From Odontocerum albicorne (Eukaryota > Arthropoda > Insecta > Trichoptera > Odontoceridae), in the NCBI GenBank assembly GCA_949825065.1, contig OX463847.1:32998115-33062114 (forward strand): DNA of 64,000 bases. The letters run 5' to 3'. Positions 24,237-34,815 of this stretch are shown piece by piece; position 1 is the stretch's first letter; every line of letters begins with the position of its first letter. A program made the translations under genes and the position numbers. The notes under the pieces are model-generated. The model worked only from the letters and a program-made list of their open reading frames with translations. It made no database searches and was not told where the DNA came from.

Positions 24237-24659
24237 CAGTGCTACGCAACCTTTTCTCACCTACGACACACCAAAATTCTTCCTAGAATTCCGCGGCACA
24301 CCAAAAGCTAAAATATATAGGCATTAAATTAGGCATGAGTCTTCAGCGACGCGCATAAGGGTAATTTTTCTTTGTCTATGACTAATTTGGTGCGGCCATG
24401 GTGTGTAAAAAGTACACTACGCAGTTTTCAACAGTTGGCACCAGGCGCTGCGGGGCCATTGAAAAATTATTAAGTTATAATAATTATTCTATACTACAAT
24501 TTGAAAAATAGACAATATTATGAAAAATAATTTGTCATTGTTTATTAAATACATAATGAAAAATTGTAAAATGTCAAATACATTGAATTTGACCGCGGCA
24601 CACCTGTATCCGGCTCACGGCACACCAGTGTGCCACGGCACACCGGTTGCGGAGCACTG
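24237..24659. mobile_element. hAT non-autonomous element (MITE), 423 bp
   Basis: It begins CAGTGCTACGCAACC and ends GGTTGCGGAGCACTG. The two ends are inverted repeats of about 15 bases with one or two mismatches, and subterminal 'CACACC' motifs are repeated on both sides. Exact 8-bp duplications flank it. The interior is GC-richer than its surroundings and has no reading frame, so it must have been mobilised by a hAT transposase encoded elsewhere. Confidence 0.95.
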
Positions 24660-24667
24660 CTTTAATC
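24660..24667. repeat. hAT target-site duplication, right copy
   Basis: CTTTAATC, identical to 24229-24236. Confidence 0.93.
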
Positions 24668-24739
24668 GATGAAGTCTCTTATTGTTATTATTTTATATTG
24701 CTCATAAATTTAAAACAAATGAACGAAAAAATCAATTTT

Positions 24740-24815
24740 TTTTCAACTGTAATTTTCTTGATTATCTTTTATCTAGTTGATTGGAAGATATTGTCACCAA
24801 ACTGTTATACAGTGA
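24740..24815 (+). mobile_element. Isolated SINE/LINE tail fragment
   Basis: CTAGTTGATTGGAAGATATTG followed by ACTGTTATACAGTG matches only the tail block shared by the family B SINEs. There is no tRNA-like head. Confidence 0.35.
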
Positions 24816-24964
24816 AGTGTCAATAAATAAATAAATCAGGTATATACCATATTGTACATAAAATATTTATTTTAAATTTAAGATAGAAGATAAATAATGT
24901 TTTTAAATGGGATTGTTTTAAATATCTGGGTATTAGGTAATTTTTGAATAAAAATATTGAGATG

Positions 24965-25100
24965 ATTTTCATGGCCTAGTTGGCTTCAAACAAAGGGTTA
25001 CGGGTTTGATACTCGATGAGGAAAAAAATAAATAGTTTCATTGCAATAAACCCACTCTTTACAAGCGAAGTGGCATTTCATGTTATTTATTTTATTATGT
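24965..25100 (+). mobile_element. tRNA-derived SINE (plus strand)
   Basis: An A box TGGCCTAGTTGG at 24972-24983 and a B box GGTTTGATACT at 25003-25013 are spaced as in a tRNA-like promoter missing some anticodon-arm bases. An A-rich stretch follows, then AATAAACCCACTC. It is not a functional tRNA, because no acceptor stem pairs. Confidence 0.5.
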
Positions 25101-25880
25101 CTATTGACGAAAAACAATTCATAATTTAATTTCATGTTCTTTCAATGAAGCTTGTGGTTTTATTACAAAAGAGTAAAATAATATATATAACGTTAGAAGT
25201 TATACAAATTAAATTGGACCTAGTAGATTTTTTGATAAAAGTTTGGGTCACAACCTACATTGGTCTAGAAAAGTAAGTAAGTTTAACCCACATCAAACCC
25301 AATGTTACGACCACTGCTAAATGTCACAGAATTACTTCATGGTACGTCGACTCTAATAGCTGATAAGTTTCTGTGAAGTCAAGAGGGATTCTTAAATGTT
25401 GTTGCGTAATGTGAAATGGTTTTTAATCGCAAACTTTAGAGAATACAGTGTTACATGGCGTTAATATAAATATAATAAGTAAAAATTAGAAGAACTTACG
25501 AAAAATGTCACTTAACATATTTTATAACAGTTTTAGAAACTATTAAAAAAACGCTTTGATTTCAGTTTATGCGCTAATGCGAGATCATACGCTTTTGAGA
25601 GTTTGTGTTCAATTTTATAATCATACCGACAAAAGCTCTTTTTTTGCTAAAATTTTTAATTTTAATTAATGTTCGTCTTATCAGCTGACGCTTAGCTGAT
25701 AAGCATATCATGTTTCGTAAAAAAACATTTTTTGCTTCTTACTAAATTGACAATATTTTGTCAAGAGCTTTTATTTTTCAATGTCCTTTTTGTAAGTCGT
25801 TTTTATTATTCTTGTCTTAGAAATACTTGTCTTAGAAATACTTAAGAAATACTTTTATTTTATTTATTCTTTAATCTAGA
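25101..25880. other. No gene recognised
   Basis: AT-rich. It contains a short inverted GCTGATAAG pair near 25685-25705 and a repeated CTTAGAAATACTT at about 25815-25850. Confidence 0.5.
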
Positions 25881-26330
25881 TATGCGGGGGTGTGGGATGG
25901 AAGCCCCCTGATGCCCTTGCGGTCGGGCTCGCCCTACATTGGTGGGGTGTATCTCGGCCGTGGGAATGTTTGTGGGATGAGCCCGGACCTTTTGGTGTAC
26001 TCTCTCTTGAATGTATTTTTTTTCTTTTTTATCTTTCTTTGTTATCTACTATATTTATTTTCTGTGTTTATTTTTTTGTATATATTCCTGTTTCTACGTG
26101 TTTAAGGGTGTGGGCTGAAAAACATCTGGTGTCCCCGTGGCTGGGTTCGCCCTATATTGGTGGGGTGTATTTTGGCCGATGCCGGGATGCTATTAGATGA
26201 GCCCAGACCTTTTGATAGCTTCTGTGTCTGATGTATTGTCTGCAATTTATGTGTTTTAGAAGTGTTATTCAGGTGTGATCTTGTACATACTATGTTGCTG
26301 TCAATAAACCTAATATTTATTTATTTATTT
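25881..26330 (+). mobile_element. 3' end of a non-LTR retroelement (copy 2), monomer duplicated
   Basis: It contains two related GC-rich monomers, from 25881 and from about 26103. Both share GGGTGTGGGMTG, the 'CGCCCTAYATTGGTGGGGTG' block and 'GATGAGCCC.GACCTTTTG'. They are separated by a T-rich spacer. The second monomer leads into GTCAATAAACCTAATATTTA and a TTTATTT tail, as in 6551-7095. The short overlapping plus-strand frames are byproducts of its GC-rich sequence. Confidence 0.7.
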
Positions 26331-27549
26331 AAAAACAAAATTAATCCATGTTTAACAGATCCTTGCAAATTTTCCTATATTTATCTGTAATTAGAATCCC
26401 ATCTAGGCTAGGCTATGCTATTGGGGTGGGCAGATAGAAAATACTACTAAATTAATTTATCCTACCACACATATTTCGTTTCTGATATGCCTATACACTT
26501 TGCCATTCATATTGCCCTATTTCACTCTGTTTTCTTCCAGAATTTGATTAATTTATCGTGTTAAATTTTTGTAGGACTTCTAAAATTCAATTTAATATTT
26601 ATTTAATTTAAACCATGAAATCGATAATGTATTATTGGAATTGAAATTATTTTCTACTTACTCCGATAAAATCTGTAACAAAGTTTTTATAAATGAAAAT
26701 TGTGTAATATCAGTAATTATTTAAATTAATTTATTTTCATTTACATACAAATTGCAAGCATCAGAGATAAGTTTTACTATTATTTCACAACATTGTGATT
26801 GCTCTTAGTTATCGAATAATCAGGTTTAGCCACAGACAGGGGTAGACACAAAACTTACAAAAATTATAGCACTAAGACTCGCTCAAGTACGGCACGTTCA
26901 AAGATTATTACAAGACGAACTCTTTTATCATCAAAAATCGAACTCAAGATCGTAACCAGAGTCTTATCAACAAAGTACACCATTAATTGGAGGTCATAAT
27001 GGTGGGTAATTACCCATAATACCAGTGAAATCGAAAGAAAAGTGACTGAAATTTTAGCATTCGCATGTTATAAACTAATTTTTCGCAGTGACATGCTATA
27101 TCATACCTGTTTATTTTATCTTTTATTTTCGAGTCATGATTCAAGTTATCAATGTAAAAATCTCTAATGTCACATAATTTGCCAAGATAAGTGAGCAATA
27201 TACCAGAAGGCGAAACGTTTTGATGTGAAAAACATTCTAAAATAGTTGTTGAGAAACTAAAATACGTTTCCGGGAAATGGTTGAAATCAGAGGCGTTCGG
27301 TGACTCTGTCTGACATTATATTAAACCTGTGGATCAAATCTTATAATAATATATATTTTTCATTGTGTTGTTCATAATTTTCAACGTATATGGTGCGCAA
27401 GCTTCCGAATCGTGCATTGTCACAGATGGCAAAAATGCATATTTTTACATATCTTGAGTTCTCCATTTTTGTACTAAATACTATGGATAAACGTAAGGGA
27501 AATACATATTTTACATATTAAAATTGTTAATTGAAAAAAATCAATAATT
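26331..27549. other. No gene recognised; weak LINE trace at about 26460-26545
   Basis: Text at 26470-26545 (CATTCATATTGCCCTATTTC, CTTCCAGAATTTGATTAATTT) resembles the antisense LINE fragment at 12560-12595. The rest is anonymous. Confidence 0.35.
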
Positions 27550-27804
27550 AAAATAATACTAGCTTAGTCAATGAAAACCAATTATTATAATGATACTAGC
27601 GTAGTCAATGAAGAGAAATTATTATAATGATACTAGCGTAGTCAATGAAGACCAATTATTATAATGAAACTAGCGTAGTCAATGAAGACCAATGATTATA
27701 ATGATACTAGCGTAGTCAATGAAGACCAATGATTATAATTATACTAGTGTAGTCATTGAAGACTAATGATTATAATGATACTAGCGTAGTCAATGAAAAA
27801 TAAA
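27550..27804 (+). repeat. 37-bp minisatellite, seven copies
   Basis: ACTAGCGTAGTCAATGAAGA starts at 27558, 27595, 27632, 27669, 27706, 27743 and 27780, a constant 37-bp period with scattered substitutions. The spacing sequence is itself repeated, so this is not a CRISPR-like repeat/spacer array. Confidence 0.95.
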
Positions 27805-28089
27805 ACAGTCGAATGACAAAAGAGTAACGGTTAATCCGTATCCTTCATTCCATTTTCATCGTTCGTCCTTATCCTTTGTTGTATGTAATTTTTTGAATAA
27901 CATAAACTCTAATAAAATTGTTATAAAATTATAAATAATAATAATTCAAGGAAAATGTTTCATCCGTCAAAAACACATTTGGTAAGAAAACTAGTTCGAA
28001 TTTCTAGTTCATTCTTCGAAAGTGAAAGTTTATTAAAATAGGACTGATGAAGTGAACAACTATATAAAAGAATAAAGACTAATAATAAA

Positions 28090-28415
28090 AAAAGACAATT
28101 TATAAAGCGCCGTTAAGACAGTAGATTCTTTTCAAGGGCGCTCTAAATGGGGATTCGAGCCCATTATTTATTATTGACAGATTAAAAATATTACAAATAA
28201 AAACATGTTAAGTGTAAGGATATGAACGTGGCGGTTGTGGTCATTATATTAGGAACTTCCTTGCATATGTATATGTTTAAAAAGCTTATTTAAAAAGTTA
28301 TTTCCGAAAATCTACCAAGAGAAGATGAACTACAAAGAAACCTTTGTAGATTTTCGATATGTGAAAGTAACATATTCGGCTTTAGGTGTAGTGTAGTATA
28401 TGCGTGTAGTGTTCA
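28090..28415 (-). mobile_element. 3' region of the CR1/Jockey-like LINE (copy 2)
   Basis: It matches 16195-16440 in order: GCGCCGTT..GGGCGCTC, then TTATTGACAGATTAAAAATA, then the ACTACAAAGAAACCTTTGTAG palindrome (one change from the 16360 version), then ATTCGGCTTTAGGTGTAGTG. Insertions of unrelated AT-rich sequence separate the blocks. There is no coding part, as expected for a 5'-truncated LINE copy. Confidence 0.65.
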
Positions 28416-29579
28416 TACAAAATAATTTATTTTGATAAGACTCCTAAAGAGGGTTCTCTTTAAGTGCTTCTTAAAGATCCACACGCACCTAATAATGAAA
28501 TGAATTTATTAACTAATATTTTTTAGTAAATGACAAATTTTATCAAAATTAACAATATAAATCAAAATGTATTCAATATTAAAATATGTAATTGAATAAC
28601 ATTACAACTGAGAATATTTATATAGTCGCTTTTTTTCTATTCTTCATAAGACCACGGACAGTCTAAGTAACATGAACTTTAGTTTAACTCGCCTGAGGAT
28701 GACACAGTGTATGTCGAAACTCGCTAGTGATAGGTTAAAAATAAATCGGTTGAATGAAATTAGAGTGTTTGACTTTTATTCCATTAATTGTGGATTTCCA
28801 CAATGTGATGTTTGAACTATTTTAACAAATGAAACTAAATGGTCTAATTCAAAATTGGATGAAAAAAATATAGTATGCATATTAAAAGTATTTGTCGTGC
28901 GCCTATGGTAGAAATATTCCAATGAATAGTTGCGCCTGTTTTTCCACAACTCTTAAAAAATTGTCGCTTCGTTGGCGGGAAAACGCCAGCAAAGATGGCG
29001 TCGGGGATGGATAAATGAGATTTTTTATTCAAGGAATGTGTTTTGTTCGTTCCATTAATTTCGCGAGCTTCCGGGTGGTCCGAGGTGTTTCACTCAACCA
29101 GAATCTGATGGGAAATTTTTGTGTGGTTTATACACAAAGACATATATTTTCAGCGAAGTGATTAATTATTTAGAAAATCTTGCAAAGGATTTGAATGTTA
29201 GACAGTGACAGTATCGTTTGTTTTATTTTGTTAACTTTTTGGATATACGAATAATATAATAATTAGTGTCACTCAATGTTTATTTACTTTGACATGTTAG
29301 TGGTAAGATTGAAATTTTGGTTTAATGATCACTATTTACACTACTATATACACACTAATAATAGAAATTCAGCTACCGACGAACGACTTCGTTAAAAATA
29401 AAACATGACAATAAAATAATCGTCAAAATCGTTCTGATACCTTTGTGTTTTAACGTTGATTTATTTCCAATTTATTACGACTTTTAATCATATTCGCACC
29501 CTTGAAGAGGCTTGGTTTTGGTTGAGAAACGAAAATACGTAATTTATCAAATTGTTTGCTGTAGTATGAAGGAAAAATA
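28416..29579. other. No gene recognised
   Basis: AT-rich. A slightly GC-richer patch at 28915-29100 has no recognisable content. Confidence 0.5.
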
Positions 29580-29837
29580 TTGGGTGTTAACATAAGCTGT
29601 GTCCGTTTTTTTCAAATTAAAAAATGAGCACCAAAAGTAAAATAAAATGGTAAAGGTTATACGTCATTCGAAAAAAAAAATTCTACTCTACAAGATATTG
29701 TGTTTGGAATTTATTTTTATCAAACACTGTTATTCCACTTTTTTGTGACGGTTCTCCACAACGTTAATGCCTTAACTATAAATATTGTGTTTGCTTTTAC
29801 GTTACATATGTTATTTTATTGATTACAAGCCTTCAAA

Positions 29838-30176
29838 ATGGAATGTCGAGTGGACGAAAGTGAGCATTTTCGATACCTCTTTCTGTTCGCGTTCAATCGA
29901 GGGAATAAATCTGCCAAAGCTGCTCGCAATAATTGCGAAGTGTACAGGGAATATGCTATAAATGAAAGGACAGCTCGTCTATGGTTTTTGTGTTTCAAAG
30001 ACGGTAATTTCGACCTGAAAGACATGGAGCGTTCCGGACGACCAGTGGACTTCGATGAGAACCGCTTAAACCATATTATTCATGAAATTCCCCTCCAAAC
30101 CACTGTGGAATTGGCTGAGCAGATAAATTGTAGTCACATGACTGTATACCGCCATCTAAAATCAGTAATGATGCGG
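29838..30176 (+). pseudogene. Mariner transposase N-terminal part (plus arm, copy 2)
   Basis: Starts at ATG 29838 (MECRVDESEHFRYLFLF). It keeps the first helix-turn-helix region (NERTARLWFLCFKDG), the GRPVDFDENR linker, and the second HTH (QINCSHMTVYRHLKS). It joins the inverted arm directly after LKS. Open for 113 codons with no internal stop, the last few of them non-homologous. It lacks all catalytic residues. DNA-binding fragments of this kind can in principle still bind the inverted repeats, but expression is unknown. Confidence 0.82.
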
Positions 30177-30179
30177 TAA

Positions 30180-30535
30180 AGGAACCTTTGCTTGTGGCCA
30201 TGCATAGCTCGATGACGCGCGAGCAAACCAGCAGAAATCGTCGAACGTTGATTTTTGTTGTTTTCACTCAAAACATGTGGAACCCAAGCGCCGAACTTGA
30301 TTTCGATTGAATTCGGATTGAAGTCCACTGGTCGTCTGGAACGTTCCATGTCTTTCAGGTCGAAATTACCGTCTTTGAAATGCAAAAACCATTGACGAGC
30401 TATCCTTTCATTCATAGCATCTTCACCGTATATTTCGCAAATATCGCGAGCAGCTTTGGCAGCTTTATTCCCTCGATTGAACGCGAACAGAAGAAGGTGT
30501 TGAAAATGCTCACTTTCATCTACTTGACATTCCAT
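30180..30535 (-). pseudogene. Mariner transposase, internally deleted (minus arm, copy 2)
   Basis: From ATG 30535 (MECQVDESEHFQHLLLF) it reads through the first HTH (ERIARQWFLHFKDGNFDL) and a linker that jumps, by internal deletion, to FGAWVPHVLSE (the WVPHELSE motif). It then continues to RFLYRIIT, just before the first catalytic aspartate, where it meets the plus arm. The second HTH is deleted. Frame is maintained for 133 codons, the last part being read-through into the other arm. Confidence 0.82.
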
Positions 30536-30629
30536 TTTGAAGGCTTGTAATCAAATAAAATAATATATGTAACGTAAAAGCAAACACAATACGTTGTAGA
30601 GCAGAAAATTTTCTTTCGAATGATGTATA

Positions 30630-32793
30630 CAGTCAGTTCTCGACTTACGACCACCTCGACTTACGACCATTCAGACTTACGATGGAGACCAAAATTATAA
30701 AATAATGTGTGCGCCTTAGTGTAATTGGTGCGTGCACCTTAACTAATATGACGCAATCGATTGCATCATCTTTATGTAAACAGCGTCAGTTCGTCATCTT
30801 CCGTGCGCCCGAAAAGTTTGAAAAATTGACGATTGATTACTCTCTCTTTATATTTCGAGTTATTGAATTGTTTGATTTTCAATCCCAAAATGTCAAATAA
30901 AAATGAAAGAAAAACGATTGATTTAGAGAAAAAAATTAAAATAATAAACCAGTATGAGTGCGGCAAAACAGTGTTGGACTTATCACGGGAACTTAAATTG
31001 TCCCATTCAACCGTGTCAACTATAATAAAGGACAAAAAACGAATTCTCGAAGCATTAAAAAAATCGGTATCAGTAAAATCGATAATTATTAACTAAACAA
31101 CGAAATGGACTCATACACTTAATGAAAAAATGTTTGAAGATTTGGATGGAGGATTTATTACAAAAGAATGTTCCACTTAATTTCATAACCATCCAAACTA
31201 AACCACGTAGTCTTTTCGAAGATTTAAAGAAAATGAACGGTGATAACTGCAACCAAAGTTTTAATGCAAGCTTCGGTCGGTTTGAAAGATTCAAAAGACG
31301 TGAAAGCTACCATAATGTAAAGATTTGTGGAGAGGCAGCAAGTGCAGATCTAAAAGCTGTCGAAGAATTTAAAGATAATTTGGAAGCGATGATCGAAAAA
31401 GAAAAGTATTCACAGGAGCAAATTTTCAACGTCGAAGAGAAAACCCTTTTTTGGAAGAGAATGCCAGAACGAACATACGAGTATATACATCAAGAAGCTA
31501 AATGCATGCCCGGATTTAAAGCATTCAAAGACCGTTTGACCCTTATGTTGGGTGGAAATGTTGCCGGATTTAAATTGAAGCCACTTTTGATATATAATTT
31601 AAAAAAACCAAGAGCCTTCAAGGAAATCGATAAGTCTACTTTGCCGCTACATTATCGTTGGAACAAAAAAAGCATGGATGACACAATATCTTTTCCAAGA
31701 CCGGTTTGACAAATGTTTTATTCCTGAAGTAAAAAAATTTGCAAAGAAAAAGAAATAGATTTTAAAATATCGCTGATTATTGACAACGCTTCGGGTCATC
31801 CTCCAAACTTAATTGAATCCCATCCAAACATAAAAGTTATTTATTTACCACCCAATCAATACTACAAGCATTTTACAGCCGATGGATCAAGGGGGTATTG
31901 CTAACTTTAAATTGCATTATTTAAGAATTACTTTTGCCCAAGCAATCGAAGGAATATAAAAAGACCAGACTTTGAGAGAATTTCGGAAAAACTATAACAT
32001 ATTTCAAGCAATTAAAAATATCTCAGAAGGATGGTCAAATGTGACATCATATATGAATGGCATATGGAACAGACTATTAAAACGTAATAATAATATGAAT
32101 TTTAATAGAGAAAATTAAGTAGAAGAAGTAACTAATATCATTGTACAATTTGCTCAAAAACTTAATCTGGGAGTTGACAATGAAGATATAATTCAACTTT
32201 TAGAAAATGATGATGAAGAGCTCACAAATCAAGATTTGATTGAGATTAAGGAGGAACGTGCTATAGAAAAAAAATCAAAATAATTAAAAGGACTAGATGA
32301 AAACAATGAACTACCTAAAAACTTTGTGCTTAAAGACATGGCGGCAGCTTTTAGCCAAATCAACAATGGAATCCAACAATTTGAAAATATGGACCCAGAC
32401 ACCGATAGATCTTCGAAGGTACGCCGCTTATTCAGCAAGCAGTCGCCTGTTATAATGAAATTTATAAAGAAAAGAGAAAGCAAACTTGTATACAAATACA
32501 TCTGGATATGTTCGTGAAAAAAATAAACCCCACTACTATAATCACTGAGTCACCTATGGATATTAGTATGTACAGATGATGAAAATACTACAGAATAATT
32601 TTGTAAATATATATTATTCATTATTATATATTACATATAGTACATATTCTGAAATAAATACTACTAACGTACTACCCACTTTTGTTAAATATGTATATTA
32701 TTTTAAATTTTTGTATGAAATTTGACTTACGACCATTTTGACTTACGTCCTATGTGGCGGAACAGAACCCCGTCGTAAGTCGAGAACTGGCTG
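30630..32793 (+). mobile_element. Tigger/pogo-type DNA transposon nested in mariner
   Basis: The 2164-bp element starts CAGTCAGTTCTCGACTTACG and ends CGTAAGTCGAGAACTGGCTG. It has subterminal CGACTTACGACC-type repeats at each end and TA duplications (30628-30629, 32794-32795). Both the TA target and the 'TCGACTTACGACC' ends are typical of Tigger elements of the pogo group. It inserted into the minus arm of the mariner, so it is the younger of the two. Confidence 0.93.
30890..32517 (+). pseudogene. Tigger transposase (CENP-B/jerky-like), broken
   Basis: ATG 30890 begins a CENP-B-type N-terminal helix-turn-helix (RKTIDLEKKIKIINQYECGK, then LSRELKLSHSTVSTI). The frame shifts near 31095. It resumes at about 31122-31709 with the second DNA-binding part (FKRRESYHNVKICGEAASAD) and the catalytic start, where FNVEEKTLFWKRMPERTY has Glu in place of the usual first Asp. 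It runs on through PGFKAFKDRLTLMLGGN. After another shift come LIIDNASGHP (second Asp) and, shifted again, LPPNQ..LQPMDQG (third Asp). The C-terminal tail extends to about 32517 with FSQINNGIQQFENMDPDTDR. There are at least three frameshifts plus a stop near 32118. Family function is cut-and-paste transposition at TA; this copy is dead. Confidence 0.88.
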
Positions 32794-32924
32794 TAATCTT
32801 TACCATTTTGTTTTACTTTTGGTGCTCATTTTTAAATTTGAAAAAAGAAAACAGACAACTTATGTTAACACCTAATACTAAGATATAAAAAAAATGTAAA
32901 ATTAGACATGACTTTCCTCATTCC

Positions 32925-33110
32925 AACGTTGGACATAAGTCTCTTCCTTTCAGTTTATTCTGCTCAATGCGTCTTCACTGAGGTCCTGCGATGCTTTTGA
33001 TATCATACTATCATTGTGTTTTAGGTCTACCGACATTTCTTTGCCCAGTTTTGGGTCGCCTCTCGAGTAAGTTTTTTGTCCAACTGTTATACTTTTCTAT
33101 CAAGAGTTGT
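32925..33110 (-). pseudogene. LINE ORF2 C-terminal fragment
   Basis: The minus strand reads WTKNLLERRPKTGQRNVGRP followed by KTQ and stops. This matches the 'W....LEWRPR.G.R..GRP.TRW.DDI' stretch near the end of insect RTE/Jockey-like ORF2 proteins. The beginning of the following Trp/Asp-rich block is broken by a stop. Confidence 0.65.
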
Positions 33111-34139
33111 TAATTTTTTTGGCGCATCAGTTTGCCCCCAGGTCCATTAATTAATTTTACGATAACTCAAGCAGAAATATTACATTCTTATTTCTATAGC
33201 TCGTTGCGTTACTTTCAACTTCTGCATATACCGTTTATTAAAGATGGTTGTTTCATTGCCATGTGAGTGCCTGCAATGTGTGTATGTTAAAAAGCTTTGA
33301 ATTGAGGTATTTTGGGTAAATTTTGGACTCAAGGATGTATATTAGTTTTTCAAAAAACTGTCAATATAGGATGTAGGCTAGTTTTCAAAAGCTTAACCAT
33401 GACCGATTTTGACAGCAATACAAAACTTTTTTAAATAATTTACTCTCTTATTTATGATAAATACGCCAGACAAACTAGAGTGAAAGGAAAGTGTTTAGTT
33501 TTGTAATCAATCATCTTATATCAGAACTTTTAGATTTAAAAAAAATTATATAAAAAAGCAACATTATATTTTCAAACCATGAAATTTACGTAGAAATCTA
33601 TCGAAAACAACTTTATGGCAAACAACTTGAAGATATAACTTTATGAAAACAAATTCAATATCGAAGGATATAAAATTTTCGGAAAAAGTTCCAACTTGTT
33701 TGGTTTCGATTAAATTTAACGATATATTTACACTTGATTCAATTTTATTATTACACAAGAATAAGTAGAGTTCTCACTTCAAAAGAGGGATAATCCGGAT
33801 TCCATCGTGATTGTGGTGAATATGGAAGACTTTTTGGTTGTCTGTACCAGAGGCAAACTACCTTTGGTAAAAAAGATCTATTCAAATGGCTTGACGTTTT
33901 TTTTTAATTTTATTTAACTTGAAAACAAAATCAAACTAGTTATTTCAAAGCACCTCCTCAACAGGTGTAGTATAATTTGTGTCTAAGTGATTTAAATATA
34001 AATGTAATGTATATTAGGATGGATTGAGTTATTGGTTGTTGATGGGGAACTTTAAAATATTGGTTATGAGTGCATAGTTGTAGAGTTGATCGCGGTATGA
34101 GCAACTTCTTTACGATATAAAGAAATTGTGGTCTTAAAT

Positions 34140-34815
34140 CGTGCTATACAATTCTTGCAGATCTTGAGCTTTACGGACGGTTTTTCTCAAAGTCGATTGG
34201 TTATTTGCCGTCTTCTCCCAGTCTATTTATTGGGGTGCCAAGGAGTTTTCTTCTATGTTGTCGGAATTGCATAACGATCTTTGTTGATCGTGTCAACTAT
34301 TTATTTACATGACCTATTTATGCTAACCTTACCGATCTTATGTTACTGGTAGCTATTGGTTGTGAATTAATTTTCCAGTTTTTACACGATTTTTCTCTCC
34401 AATCTCTAGTAGCCTGTGGTGGGTCAAATCTTTTTAGAAGAAGTCAATTTTCAAAGCTCAGTAACTTTTCTTGGGTTAAGAGTGTAATGACCAAAGCTTT
34501 GAACCCAAGTTACAACGTGTAAGATGAACGACTAGTTTATTCCTAATTTGTTATTTTGTGGCAGGGCCTAATGGATCACAAGTTTGTGGTGCTGCGGTTG
34601 ATTTGGTTCTACTTTGATAGTCAGTGTTCATATCTATTTTGTCGGTGTGGACACTGCCCAGATATGTGAACTTTTCAACCTTTTAAATCGCATCTTTTTC
34701 CATCATGAAGCGATTGAAGGGCGACCTTCTTAAATAGTTTAACTTCGAGGAACGCACACATTTGGTTTTATCTGCGTTAATATGTTCAACCCTATCGGAG
34801 CAGCTGCGTCACTTA
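34140..34815 (-). pseudogene. LINE ORF2 internal fragment (after RT core)
   Basis: The minus strand near 34720-34600 gives VEKFTYLGSVHTDKIDMNTD, the 'F.YLGS.....' motif that follows the reverse transcriptase palm in RTE/Jockey-like ORF2. It is preceded by an acidic stretch and followed by broken sequence to about 34140. It probably belongs to the same old insertion as 32925-33110, which lies in the same orientation downstream and in the expected order, although the gap is longer than in an intact element. Many stops. Confidence 0.6.

Larger units (their letters stand above)
29580..32875. mobile_element. Mariner composite (copy 2), inverted arms, with nested Tigger
   Basis: Ends are TTGGGTGTTAACATAAGC at 29580 and its complement AACTTATGTTAACACCTAA ending at 32875, with TA on each side (29578-29579, 32876-32877). 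As in copy 1, a plus-strand 5' portion (29580 to about 30175) meets a minus-strand 5' portion, so both termini derive from the same (5') end of mariner. The minus arm is split by a 2164-bp Tigger element. The plus arm also has about 85 extra bases at 29708-29795 bounded by an ATATTGTGTTT repeat. Without the Tigger the mariner part is about 1.13 kb. Confidence 0.88.

Noticed and set aside
27550..27804. CRISPR-like array
   Set aside because: The whole 37-bp unit repeats, with no unique spacers, and the context is a eukaryotic genome.
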